Virus record (IMG/VR): IMGVR_UViG_3300028608_000058
Span: 1 to 29,524 of that record
DNA length: 29,524 nucleotides
Source of the DNA: a virus
Strand: one strand, 5' to 3'
The position numbers and the translations under genes are program-made. This document shows, piece after piece, positions 21,001 through 28,152 of the stretch; within the stretch, counting starts at the first letter, position 1, and each line of letters starts with the position of its first letter. The notes below the pieces were generated by a model, which did not search any database, had not been told where the DNA came from, and worked only from the letters and a program-made list of their open reading frames with translations.

Positions 21001-23001
21001 GTCCTCCTGTGTGCGGGTCACATTCCGCTGGGACTCGGCGACACGCTCCTGCGCGTCAGCGATGTCCCGCTGCGCCTGCACCTGCTGCCGGGCCGCATCC
21101 TCCCGCGCCTTCGACAGGGCCTTCTGCTGGTCGGCGACACCCTGCTCCGCCTGCCGCAGACGCTCCTGCGCATCCACCACCAGGTCGGAGCCCTCAACGC
21201 CCGCCTTGTCGGCCTTCTGCTTCTCCGCCGACAGGCGCTTCGTCTCCGAGCGCTGGTCCTCGAGCCGCTGCACCGCCTGGTCGTAGGCGAGCTGGGCGCG
21301 CTGCTGATCCACATAAGAGGCGCTCTCGCCGGCCTCCCGCATGCGGACCAGACGCGCGTGCGCCTCCTCCACCGCCAGCACAGCGTCCCGCTCCGAAAGG
21401 CTGGCGTTCGCCAGCCGGGACTCGAGATCCTCAAGCTGCCGTGCCGCGTCCGCGCGGGCCTGGGTGAGATCCTCCTGCGCCTGCCGGGCAGACCTTTGCG
21501 CGTCGGCGAGAGAGTCCTCCGCGCTGCGGATCTGCTCCGCTGCACTACGCTGCCGGTCCGCGGCCTGCTGCACCGCATCCGCGAGACCCCGCCGGGCCTG
21601 CTTGACCTGGTCGGCCGCCCTCTCGTTCGCCTCCGCAGCTCCCCGCACCGCGTCCGCGACGCCCTGCTCGGCCTGCCGAATCTGCCGGGCAGCGTTCCGG
21701 TGCGCGGACGCCAACGACTGCTGCGCGGACGCCATCTGCAGCGAGCGCTGAGCCGCCTGAGCCGACGCCTGCCCGCCCTGCCTTGTCGCCTGCGTAGCCG
21801 CATCCTGCGCAGCCTTCTGCGCCTGCAGCACCTTCCCGATCTGCATGAACGCAGGCGCCGCCACCAGCGCGATACCGCCGATACCGACAGCCGCAGCCGT
21901 CGCAGCAGCAGCCACCGCACCCAAGCCGGCCGCAGCAACAGGCAGCACCGGAAGCAGCGCCGGCCCAAGAGCCACCGCCGCCGTAATCAGCATCTGCATA
22001 CCGGACACGCGAACGTTGAGGTTCGCCGTCTGGCCGTCCAGGCGGTTCACCATAGCCTGCACGGCGGCAAGCTGCGCTGCAGCTCCTGCCGTGTCTACGC
22101 GGATCGCAACGTCCGCGTCCGAGGCGGACAGGGCCTGAAGGCGGGCCTGGATCGCCTCGATGCGGGCGGTTGCGGTTGCGGCGTCCATGTCGACGCCGAT
22201 CCGCACATCCCGCAGCGCGGTGAGCTGTGCCCGCAGCCGGGCAATCTCCACCTCGGCCGCGCTGGAGTCCGCGGTCAGGTTGATGTTCGGCAAGCTCGCC
22301 TCAGCCGCCTGCACCTGGGCACGCAGCCGCTGTCCGAACGTTCCGTCCGTCTCCACCCGGATGCGGGCAGGGTCGCGCGTCGTCTCGTCGATCTGCTGCT
22401 GCAGAAGTTGCAGCTGCGCGATCGCCGCCGCCGTGTCCGCACGCACCGCAACGTTGGGGTGGGCTGCGCCGATCCGGCGCAGCCGCTCCTCAATGTCGGC
22501 GGCCTCCGCGCGGGCGGTCGCCGCATCGACATCGATCCCGATGGTCTTACCCGCGAGGGTTTCCAGCCGGGCGCGGAGCCGGGCCAGGTCGGCGTCGACA
22601 CCTGTGTCGGAGAGGCGGACGTCCAGCTTGGGCATGCTGCGGAAAGCGGCCTGAAGACGAGCCCGCAGACTACGGGCGAACGCACCGCCTGTCTCCTCGC
22701 CCTGCCGGGTCGCTGCAGGGCGGGCGGCCCGCCCGCCCTGCGTGATGCCGTCCCGCAGGCCATCCCGGATCGTGGCCGTGATTCGGGCGGCGATCTGCCG
22801 CCCGACCTGCTCACCAATGCGCGTGCCGATGGTCCCGATCGCACCCTGCATGGCAGGACCGAAAGCCCGGCCAGCTACCGCGCCGGCCTCATCACCAACC
22901 CGCGCGGCGGCAGGCAACAGAGCAGCCCGAAGGTGCCCCTGGATACCGCGCGCGTTGGGAACGACATCGATCTCGACGGAGCCGACGGAGATTGCAGGCA
23001 C
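18061..23001 (-). CDS. Tape measure protein with C-terminal NlpC/P60-like hydrolase
   Basis: A 1646-residue protein that sets tail length; by the usual ~0.15 nm per residue the tail would be about 200-250 nm. The start (AISVGSVEIDVVPN) is typical of actinophage tape measures. Residues 390-720 form a long coiled coil of repeated A/Q/R/D-rich helices (QAEQGVADAVRGAAEANERA). Hydrophobic segments follow near 900-960 (WGWIALAIAGVVLAVVYLYR). From about 985 to 1195 there are eight tandem W-rich repeats of the form 'KWLWNNAIKPAW.GI'. The end holds an NlpC/P60-type domain with SWDCSGFMSAI (catalytic Cys near 1475) and GVGHTAGTIG (His near 1528), which would open peptidoglycan during DNA entry. The GTG start at 23001 has an AGGAGG site. 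Confidence 0.93.
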   Translation of the reverse strand: MPAISVGSVEIDVVPNARGIQGHLRAALLPAAARVGDEAGAVAGRAFGPAMQGAIGTIGTRIGEQVGRQIAARITATIRDGLRDGITQGGRAARPAATRQGEETGGAFARSLRARLQAAFRSMPKLDVRLSDTGVDADLARLRARLETLAGKTIGIDVDAATARAEAADIEERLRRIGAAHPNVAVRADTAAAIAQLQLLQQQIDETTRDPARIRVETDGTFGQRLRAQVQAAEASLPNINLTADSSAAEVEIARLRAQLTALRDVRIGVDMDAATATARIEAIQARLQALSASDADVAIRVDTAGAAAQLAAVQAMVNRLDGQTANLNVRVSGMQMLITAAVALGPALLPVLPVAAAGLGAVAAAATAAAVGIGGIALVAAPAFMQIGKVLQAQKAAQDAATQATRQGGQASAQAAQRSLQMASAQQSLASAHRNAARQIRQAEQGVADAVRGAAEANERAADQVKQARRGLADAVQQAADRQRSAAEQIRSAEDSLADAQRSARQAQEDLTQARADAARQLEDLESRLANASLSERDAVLAVEEAHARLVRMREAGESASYVDQQRAQLAYDQAVQRLEDQRSETKRLSAEKQKADKAGVEGSDLVVDAQERLRQAEQGVADQQKALSKAREDAARQQVQAQRDIADAQERVAESQRNVTRTQEDGARSVARAQEQLAQAQQSAADSIASAQRQIASASLSAAGGVDQAALAQQKYQDELAKLTPSARDTMNAFLDLKDAFSAWSRALQPAVMPIFTRALEGIKNSLPGLTPFVLEAADAIKSLQDRASAGFKSPWWKEFKQDLEGSIKPAITGLGIAFGNVFKGMAGMMQAFMPHMDSISERMQRLTGRFANWGTNLKGSPEFERFLSYSSEMGPVLADTFGKIGSALMDIGQALKPVSKPLLELIGAFAQGLSHVARYLPEVVIGLWGLLVVTRLWRIGLLLASGAMAAFNLISMAGPWGWIALAIAGVVLAVVYLYRRFEWFRDAVQAVWGAIRTGALWLWNNALKPAFDGIVGALKTVGVWATWLWQNAIKPAWDAIVMAGKILLTALVTIVLLPIIAAIKLVGWVGKWLWNNALKPAFEAIGAAAMWLWTNAFKPAFQWIGDKAKWLWNNAIKPAWNGIVAGAKWMWEKVLRPIFRAFVDGLKTIGGWGKWLWKEAIKPAWDGIVAAGKFAWEKGIKPIFDGWKKIIKGLGGVFEDAVGAIKTQWDKLKGVAKKPINFIVDTVYNKGIVGVWNSVASAFGAPKLKKFQFASGGIMPGYTPGRDVHQFVSPTGGRLELSGGEAIMRPEFTRAVGSGFVGTMNSIAKSSGTQGVKAALAPVFGGNPHTPTDTSLRYAGGGVVQSFADGGIFGWIKDRASDAAGAGSAAWNKIKEGASWLKDGLENSARAGIKHVVDPLLAKFPGMDTAFGRMLRRIPTRIIDALFGYSKEADKRGAGGIGGPRISAALKWAKTQHGKPYQWGGNGNPSWDCSGFMSAIESVIRGQKPHRRWSTHAFKGGTPPGWVRNGNSAFRVGITHAGVGHTAGTIGRTKVESRGGDGVVVGSRARGYNDRLFSSWYGFEPGKYDRGGMLQPGFNLAYNGTGRPEPVLTGSQFNALARGGGELGDLQVSVYVGDQQITDIARAEVRTAQGELIQVLNAV

Positions 23002-23023
23002 CAGGAGCCTCCTCCCAGCGCCC

Positions 23024-23850
23024 CTATGCGGCGCCCCCTTGCAGCAGCTTCAGTAGCTTGTCCGCGGACTTCTCAGTGAGCTGGGCCCGCGTCTTCTTCG
23101 GGCCCGCACCGGGCCGGCGCATCGGATCCGGTGGATCCGACCGCTTCTTCTTCTCGGTGTTCACGGACCAAAGAGCCCACTCGACGCGACGGGTGGCGTC
23201 GATATTCGAGGCGATCAGTTGCTCAAGCTGCGACCAGCGGGCCTTCTCCGGCTCACCCTTGTCTGCCTGCTCCGCAAGCTGCATCGGGGTGAGCTCGTTC
23301 CGGAGAGCGGTCATGGTGTGCGATTCGGGCGGCAGGTGTTCGATGACCACGCGCAGCCACCGCCACGACCGGCGCCCCGACAGCACGTCAGCGATGTCGT
23401 AGTGCCGGTCGATCAGGTCAGCCTCTACCGCCTCCGGGTGGGCCTGCCAGATCGCGATCGTGCCCTGGACTTTCCCAGAGGCTCCCCCGACCGCTCCCCG
23501 GCGTCCGTCACGAACTCCTGGAACTCGGTCGCGGTCGGGTCGAGTTCCTCGAAGAACTCGTAGTCGTCCGGGTGCAGGATCTTCTCAGCGAACTCGAAGA
23601 TGAGCCCCTGCGTCAGCATCCGCTGCCACGACACCCGCCACGCTGCGGGCGGCACGACCCGGACTTCCTCACCGCACAGTTCCGCAGTGACGTAGCGCCC
23701 CTCGGCTTCGATCTCCTGCGCGTCCGCCGCCGTCACCTCGACGTCCTCGTCCGGCTCGACGTCCGGCTCCTCACGGCGGGTGGGGCGGGTCGCGGCGCGC
23801 GAGGCGCTGCGGGGCTTCCTGCTGCTGGTGGTGGTCTTGCTCGTCGCCAT
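23024..23850 (-). CDS. Tail assembly chaperone GT, long form made by -1 frameshift
   Basis: The first frame runs 23850 to 23425. At GGGAAAG (23476-23470 on the minus strand) a -1 shift gives a fusion of about 275 residues. It keeps residues 1-127 and continues VQGTIAIWQAHPEAVEADLI, DIADVLSGRRSWRWLRVVIE, TMTALRNELTPMQLAEQ and a basic end (KKTRAQLTEKSADKLLKLLQ), stopping at 23024. The second frame has no start of its own in this stretch and continues smoothly in composition, which supports the fusion. In siphoviruses the G and GT forms, made in a fixed ratio, coat the tape measure and recruit tail-tube subunits. It sits directly before the tape measure gene, as expected. Confidence 0.92.
23425..23850 (-). 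CDS. Tail assembly chaperone G, short form
   Basis: The unshifted product, 141 residues. A basic/serine-rich N-terminus (MATSKTTTSSRKPRSASRAA), a strongly acidic stretch (EEPDVEPDEDVEVTAADAQE) and a conserved-looking body (VVPPAAWRVSWQRMLTQGLI, ILHPDDYEFFEELDPTATEF), with the arginine-rich readout RSRSGRPTRRR past the slip site. It is the major chaperone species in tail assembly. ATG 23850. It lies after a hairpin that separates it from the major tail protein gene, which may lower its expression. Confidence 0.9.
   Translation of the reverse strand: MATSKTTTSSRKPRSASRAATRPTRREEPDVEPDEDVEVTAADAQEIEAEGRYVTAELCGEEVRVVPPAAWRVSWQRMLTQGLIFEFAEKILHPDDYEFFEELDPTATEFQEFVTDAGERSGEPLGKSRARSRSGRPTRRR
23470..23476 (-). 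promoter_or_regulatory. Slippery heptamer for -1 ribosomal frameshift
   Basis: GGGAAAG read as ctG GGA AAG in the zero frame fits X XXY YYZ exactly (base 23476 is the third base of a codon). Shifting back one base opens the downstream chaperone frame, which stays open to 23024. Confidence 0.92.
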
Positions 23851-23892
23851 GGCGCGGGCTCCTCACTGTTCTCGGCGCGGGCTGGTGTAGAG

Positions 23893-23952
23893 GTGGACGG
23901 GCCGGGCCCGCGCCAACGGTGGCGCCCCGCAAGGCGCCTACGGCCCGTCCAC
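23893..23952 (-). terminator. Hairpin between major tail protein and chaperone genes
   Basis: GTGGACGGGCCG (23893-23904) and CGGCCCGTCCAC (23941-23952) pair perfectly over 12 bp, with a structured 36-nt loop, starting 5 nt past the major tail protein stop. Likely a partial terminator or mRNA 3'-end stabiliser that keeps tail-tube output high relative to downstream genes. Confidence 0.65.
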
Positions 23953-23957
23953 CCGTC

Positions 23958-24545
23958 TCAGGACCCCGAGTAGTCCGCGGTCTCCGGCACCCTGTCGAAG
24001 TGGTACACGGTGTTGCCCGCCTCGTCGGGGTAGGCGGTGATCGTCCACTCGTAGCCGGCGACCTCGTCCTGCTTGTGGTTCACGTCCGACCGCTCGGTGA
24101 TCTCGCCCGCCGGGACGTAGAACCCGCGCTGGAAGTTGTCCCCGTCGAGGACCACGAACCAGAACGCGCGCCGATCCGGTGCCGGAGACGCGGTCTCCGC
24201 GAACGTCGTCAGCCCGGCCGTCGGCTGCAGGTCGGCCACGTCCAGCCTGTACTGCAGGGACTGGACCGTCGTCCGGCCGGTCTCCCACACCGTCAGCCCG
24301 AACGTGCGCAGCGACGATGTGATGGTGGTACGGATCGGCGCCGTGAACCCCCACGGGGTGAAGCTCTCGGAGTCCTCGTCGAAGCCCTGCACCAGGCCGT
24401 CGTCAGAGATGGCCCCGAGCGGCAGCCACGGGGCGAGCGGCTGGATCGCCGGATCGCCAGGCGAGGTCGTGCCCAGCGGAGCCGTCCAGCCGCCGCCATT
24501 GGCGCCGACCTCCAGCAGGTCCGCGGCGCGGGTGATCTGAACCAT
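23958..24545 (-). CDS. Major tail (tube) protein
   Basis: A 195-residue protein with the order typical of actinophage tube proteins: VQITRAADLLEVGANGGGWT, LAPWLPLGAISDDGLVQGFD, SFTPWGFTAPIRTTITSSLR, TFGLTVWETGRTTVQSLQYR, RAFWFVVLDGDNFQRGFYVP, and EVAGYEWTITAYPDEAGNTV. It polymerises as stacked hexamers around the tape measure. ATG 24545 (MVQITR) is preferred over an ATG five codons upstream because GGAG lies 5 nt before it. The surrounding gene order (tail terminator before, frameshifted chaperones after) confirms the call. Confidence 0.9.
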   Translation of the reverse strand: MVQITRAADLLEVGANGGGWTAPLGTTSPGDPAIQPLAPWLPLGAISDDGLVQGFDEDSESFTPWGFTAPIRTTITSSLRTFGLTVWETGRTTVQSLQYRLDVADLQPTAGLTTFAETASPAPDRRAFWFVVLDGDNFQRGFYVPAGEITERSDVNHKQDEVAGYEWTITAYPDEAGNTVYHFDRVPETADYSGS

Positions 24546-24619
24546 GATTTCTCCAGACATGCGAAAGCCCGCGCACGGGCGGGAACCGAAAAGGGGCCAG
24601 GCGCGGGCCGAACAGCCGG

Positions 24620-25012
24620 TCAGGAAACCGGATGGCAGAAGATCTCGTAGGTGGCGCCCACCCTGCGGAGCGCGAGGTTCTCGTAGGGGCGCACCGCGGG
24701 CAGGGTGATGGCTCCGGTGCGGCCGATGACCATCGTGCTGCTGGACGAGCCGCGCAGTTCGCCGGTCACCCAGGCGTGCACCTCGTTGGCCAAGGCGATC
24801 GCCTGCGCGCGGGTCGCCGCGTACACGTCGATGTCGACGAGCATCCGCGCCAGTCGGATCCCGTCGTCGTCGCCGGCCGGGATCTGGTTGATCTGGATCG
24901 TCGGCAGCTCTTCGAGGAGCCGGTTGTCGAGCTCATCCCTGACGACTGCCTGCGGGAAGCGGGCCGTCGCCCGGGTGATGAGCTCCAGCTCGATGTCGAC
25001 GAGGGCGGTCAC
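24620..25012 (-). CDS. Tail terminator-like protein
   Basis: A 130-residue protein of gpU/tail-terminator type: a helix at the start (VDIELELITRATARFPQAVV), strands around IQINQIPAGDDDGIRLARML, a helix AQAIALANEVHAWVTGELRG, and closing strands (AVRPYENLALRRVGATYEIF). It would cap the finished tail tube and fix its length. The GTG start at 25012 overlaps the upstream stop (GTGA). The 74-nt gap after it contains a short GCCCG/CGGGC hairpin followed by TTT, before the major tail protein gene. Confidence 0.75.
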   Translation of the reverse strand: MTALVDIELELITRATARFPQAVVRDELDNRLLEELPTIQINQIPAGDDDGIRLARMLVDIDVYAATRAQAIALANEVHAWVTGELRGSSSSTMVIGRTGAITLPAVRPYENLALRRVGATYEIFCHPVS

Positions 25013-25338
25013 TGGTTCCGCCCGCCCATCTGTGCGGCCCGCAGCAGAACGTGGTGGGCGGGGACTTTCTCGGTGCCGTACTCCACCCAGCGGGCGTAGT
25101 ACGCCGTGTTACGGACGTAGCCGACCGCGCGGTCCCGGCGACGACCACCCCTGGCGGTGCTGTCCGTCTCCCACGACTCCTTGTAGTGGCCGGGGTGAGG
25201 ACTGTGCGGGTCGACCGGGGACAGGCCGATCGCGACACCCTTGATGACTTCGGCGCGGCGCAGCATCTCCGCCTGCATGCCAGGCATCCGCAGCATCTGC
25301 CCGATGCCCTTCCGCTTCACCTTGAAGCGTGCTGCCAC
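25009..25338 (-). CDS. HK97 gp10-like head-tail joining protein
   Basis: A 109-residue basic protein. FKVKRKGIGQMLRMPGMQAE is followed by a helix with VIKGVAIGLSPVDPHSPHPGH, then YKESWETDS, and RAVGYVRNTAYYARWVEYGT. The 'G.YK.SW' and 'Y..WVEYGT' phrases mark the gp10 family of neck/tail-completion proteins. GTG 25338 is chosen for its AGGAG site. It overlaps the tail terminator start, and the gene order connector-gp10-terminator is the usual one. Confidence 0.87.
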   Translation of the reverse strand: MAARFKVKRKGIGQMLRMPGMQAEMLRRAEVIKGVAIGLSPVDPHSPHPGHYKESWETDSTARGGRRRDRAVGYVRNTAYYARWVEYGTEKVPAHHVLLRAAQMGGRNQ

Positions 25339-25354
25339 GAGGTACTCCTCTCGG

Positions 25355-25726
25355 TCAGCCGGTGACCCGGTCGGCAGCGAACTGCACGGGGCCACGCGTG
25401 CCGGTGAACGGTGAGCGGCCCCAGTCGCCGGGCTCGCCCGTGATCTCGCAGACGACGCCACGGATACGGGCCTTGTCCGTCGTCCGCAGCGGCATCCGCG
25501 GATGGTCCGGCGGCGCGTACACAGTCCAGCCGACGATGACCGTGTCCCTCTCCTGCTGCTGCGAGCCGCCCACCTGCGGCGACTGTGCGCGAGGCGTCAC
25601 CACACAGCCGGGAAGGTCGAACGACTCGTCCGGGCCCGGCAGCGGCTGGCCGCGCGGATCCCGTCCCGGCGACGGGCCGGTGCGCAGGATCCGCACCGTC
25701 TCACCGAACGGGTACGGGGCAGGCAT
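25355..25726 (-). CDS. Head-tail connector/stopper-type protein
   Basis: A 123-residue beta-rich protein: PYPFGETVRILRTGPSPGRD, ESFDLPGCVVTPRAQSPQVG, DTVIVGWTVYAPPDHPRMPL, then DKARIRGVVCEITGEPGDWG and PFTGTRGPVQFAADRVTG. This order is that of SPP1 gp16/HK97-type stopper proteins in actinophages. It would seal the portal after DNA packing. ATG 25726 overlaps the upstream stop (TGATG). Confidence 0.75.
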   Translation of the reverse strand: MPAPYPFGETVRILRTGPSPGRDPRGQPLPGPDESFDLPGCVVTPRAQSPQVGGSQQQERDTVIVGWTVYAPPDHPRMPLRTTDKARIRGVVCEITGEPGDWGRSPFTGTRGPVQFAADRVTG

Positions 25727-26136
25727 CAGTACCCCCACCCGGGCTCGAACTCGTCCGCGAAACCGGCGTCGTCGATCGGCCACGTCGGCGACGGGTCCGC
25801 CGTCACCGGTGTCGGATCCACCGTGAACGCGCCGCCGCGACCGGCGAGGGACTTGAGTGCCGCCTTGTCGCCCTTCGTGAGGTACAGGCCTCCAGAGCCT
25901 TGGGGGCGCTGCACCGACATCGGGCCGATCGTCTCGTAGCTGACTTGCTGCGGATTCACGTAGGCCCGGCCGGCAACCGACAGGACCACCGCTTCCGCCC
26001 CCTCAGGGAGCGGTTTGACGATGGTCTGGCACAAGCCGATCGCCGACGTGATCAGCAGGTCGGCGCGGTCTCCCTGGATCTCATCGAGTCCCAGGTACAG
26101 GCCGAGCTGCTCGGCAGTCGGAGGGACGAACGGCAT
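25726..26136 (-). CDS. Head-tail connector (gp6-like adaptor)
   Basis: A 136-residue protein. The first half is helical (TAEQLGLYLGLDEIQGDRAD, LLITSAIGLCQTIVKPLPEG), followed by short strands (VSYETIGPMSVQRPQGSGGL) and TKGDKAALKSLAGRGGAFTV, with a Pro/Asp-rich end. This is the arrangement of gp6/gp15-type adaptors that dock on the portal. Usually such a gene follows the capsid gene directly; here a glycosyltransferase intervenes. ATG 26136 with a GGAGG site. Confidence 0.78.
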   Translation of the reverse strand: MPFVPPTAEQLGLYLGLDEIQGDRADLLITSAIGLCQTIVKPLPEGAEAVVLSVAGRAYVNPQQVSYETIGPMSVQRPQGSGGLYLTKGDKAALKSLAGRGGAFTVDPTPVTADPSPTWPIDDAGFADEFEPGWGY

Positions 26137-26146
26137 GGTCGCCTCC

Positions 26147-27178
26147 TCAGGCCAGGGACTCCACAGCACTGCGCCAGGCCGCCAGATCGGCGGCCGGGTC
26201 GAGCTCGGCACTGCGGGCCTTCGCCCGCTTCGACGCCAGCCGGTACTCGGCAGGCGTGAGCAGCTTCCGCAGCACAGCCTCATAGCCCGGCACGTCGTTC
26301 CGGTCGACGAAGATGCCCGCCTCCCCCAGCGACTCGCACAGCCCCGGCGTGGGGTGCGCGACCACGGGGATACCGCTCGCGAGCGCCTCGCAGCCGGCCC
26401 GGCCCCACGACTCGTAGGAGGACGGCATCAGCAGCACCCGCGTGCGGGCGTACACCTGCTGCCGCATGTCTGTGCCCTCGACGTGGTCGAGAACCGTCAC
26501 GTTCGGCAGGTCGGGGAGGATCTGCTCCCCGTAGGCGCCGCGTACCGCAAGGAACTCCTGGTCCGGCATCCGCTCAGCGAGGGCGGCGAAGACTTTGCCG
26601 CCCTTGTCCGCGTTGCAGTTGATGAGCGTGACCGCCTTGCCGGGTCTGGTCGCGTACTCGCCGGCGAACACCGGCGGACGCACGACCAGCGACTCGGCGG
26701 GGCGGATGGCCTTCGGGTACTCGGCGAAGAAGAGCTCCGCCTCCCGCTCCATCCACTGGCTGTTGTACACCGCTAGTGCGGTGCCGCCAGCGCCCATGTC
26801 CCGGAACGTCGGCCGGTGCGTGTTGTGACACACCACCACCAGCGGCTTCCCGTACCCGCGGGCCAGGGACGCCGTCGACGGCACCGTCTCCAGATGCGCC
26901 AGCAGCACATCCGCCCGCCGCACAGCAGTCGGGAAGTCCAGCCGCGACGCGAGTGGCACCACACGGATGCCCCGGTACTCGTACTCCTGCGAGGCCTTGC
27001 CGTACCGGGACAGCCACACCTGCACGTCGTGCCCGCGCTCCACCAGAGGCCGCAGCATGGAGACGAGCATGTGCTCTGCCCCAGCATTGTGCTCCGGCGG
27101 CATCAGATGAACGCGGGCCACGATCGTCAGGGGCTTGGCTGCCCCGCCCGGCGCGGAAGCCGGGACAGCCGTAGCCAT
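26147..27178 (-). CDS. GT4-type glycosyltransferase inside the head operon
   Basis: A 343-residue GT-B fold enzyme. N-terminal half: LTIVARVHLMPPEHNAGAEH, a 'GGAE'-like loop, and ADVLLAHLETVPSTASLARG. C-terminal half: GKAVTLINCNADKGGKVFAA, NVTVLDHVEGTDMRQQVYAR, then LLMPSSYESWGRAGCEALAS with the E-x7-E donor motif and GIPVVAHPTPGLCESLGEAG. It would move a sugar from a nucleotide-sugar to an acceptor. Between capsid and connector genes, with stop-start overlap on the capsid gene, it most likely decorates virion proteins, as reported for glycosylated capsids and tails of some actinophages. Acceptor and sugar are unknown. No membrane segment. Confidence 0.92.
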   Translation of the reverse strand: MATAVPASAPGGAAKPLTIVARVHLMPPEHNAGAEHMLVSMLRPLVERGHDVQVWLSRYGKASQEYEYRGIRVVPLASRLDFPTAVRRADVLLAHLETVPSTASLARGYGKPLVVVCHNTHRPTFRDMGAGGTALAVYNSQWMEREAELFFAEYPKAIRPAESLVVRPPVFAGEYATRPGKAVTLINCNADKGGKVFAALAERMPDQEFLAVRGAYGEQILPDLPNVTVLDHVEGTDMRQQVYARTRVLLMPSSYESWGRAGCEALASGIPVVAHPTPGLCESLGEAGIFVDRNDVPGYEAVLRKLLTPAEYRLASKRAKARSAELDPAADLAAWRSAVESLA

Positions 27179-28131
27179 CAGGTGCCCGAGGGGGTGCCGG
27201 TGAACTTCACGAACGCATCCGGGTCGCCCTGCACGTACCCGTAGTACGCCTCCGCCAGCAGCAGCACCAGGTTGTTCTGGAACGCCGACACGACGTTGTT
27301 GTCCTCGTCGACGTAGGTCGCCTCCTTCGAGATCCGCACGGTGATGTCCATGCCCACGCCGAACGCCGCCTGGGAGAAGTCACCGCCGATCGCCCGCAGT
27401 CCGGTGTCCGTCGACGCCGACTGCCGGCGCTGCTTACCACTCACCGAGCGGGAGTAGGCGAGCGGCTCCCCGATCAGCGTGCCCGCCGCGGCCATGTCCG
27501 TGCCCGGCGTGGCCGTGTCGACCAGGATCGGCCGGCCCGTGGTGTCCGTCGCCAGCAGCAGCTTCGGCTTCAGCCGGTGGTCCGCGATCGTGCCGGTGTA
27601 GTCCCAGTCGTCGTCGATGACCAGCTCCATGCCGGTCACCAGGTCGGCCCAGATGCCGCCCTGCGCCTGCGTCTTCGTGCCCAGCGCCACCGCGTTGCTG
27701 GTCATCGCCATGTAGTCGGCGAACGGGCCAGCCGCGCCCTTCATGGTCTTGCCGTGGATCGCCGCGTGGTCGAAGGCCCGCGCGAACGCCGTCGGCAGGT
27801 CGGTCTGCAGCTGCGTCCACAGGCCGCCCGCGTTGGTCATGACGACCTCCTCGGCGACCGGGATGAGGACGGCGAGCTTCTTCGCCGTCATCTCCTTCAC
27901 GCCGACACTGCCGGACGACAGCGGCTTCTTCTGCGCCTGCCCGACCCAGTCCGCGGTCGGCACGTCCATCGGGATCGGCACGGAGGTGGTGGCGTCGATC
28001 GCCAACGGCGCCCGACGGGCGAGCGCCATCACCGCGGACTGCTCCACCGACTTCTCGAAGATCGGCCCCGCGAGGGTTCGCGGGAGGAGTGAAGCGTTGA
28101 CGTCGGACAGCTTGATCGGGGCCGTAGCCAT
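27178..28131 (-). CDS. Major capsid protein, HK97 fold
   Basis: A 317-residue protein. A short N-arm (IKLSDVNASLLPRTLAGPIF) then E-loop region (VPIPMDVPTADWVGQAQKKP), P-domain helix (AEEVVMTNAGGLWTQLQTDL, AFARAFDHAAIHG), A-domain (KPKLLLATDTTGRPILVD, LIGEPLAYSRSVSG), and the closing strand with DFSQAAFGVGMDITVRISKE and FQNNLVLLLAEAYYGYVQGD. This is the HK97 fold as in many actinophage capsids. No long scaffold (delta) domain is fused; a separate scaffold gene precedes it. ATG 28131 follows AAGGAAGGA. Confidence 0.95.
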   Translation of the reverse strand: MATAPIKLSDVNASLLPRTLAGPIFEKSVEQSAVMALARRAPLAIDATTSVPIPMDVPTADWVGQAQKKPLSSGSVGVKEMTAKKLAVLIPVAEEVVMTNAGGLWTQLQTDLPTAFARAFDHAAIHGKTMKGAAGPFADYMAMTSNAVALGTKTQAQGGIWADLVTGMELVIDDDWDYTGTIADHRLKPKLLLATDTTGRPILVDTATPGTDMAAAGTLIGEPLAYSRSVSGKQRRQSASTDTGLRAIGGDFSQAAFGVGMDITVRISKEATYVDEDNNVVSAFQNNLVLLLAEAYYGYVQGDPDAFVKFTGTPSGT

Positions 28132-28152
28132 GGGTTCCTTCCTTCTCCGCAG

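Noticed and set aside
20488-23079. An 863-residue plus-strand frame opposite the tape measure gene
   Set aside because: Arg/Leu/His-rich shadow of a GC-rich coding strand; the tape measure reading is unambiguous.
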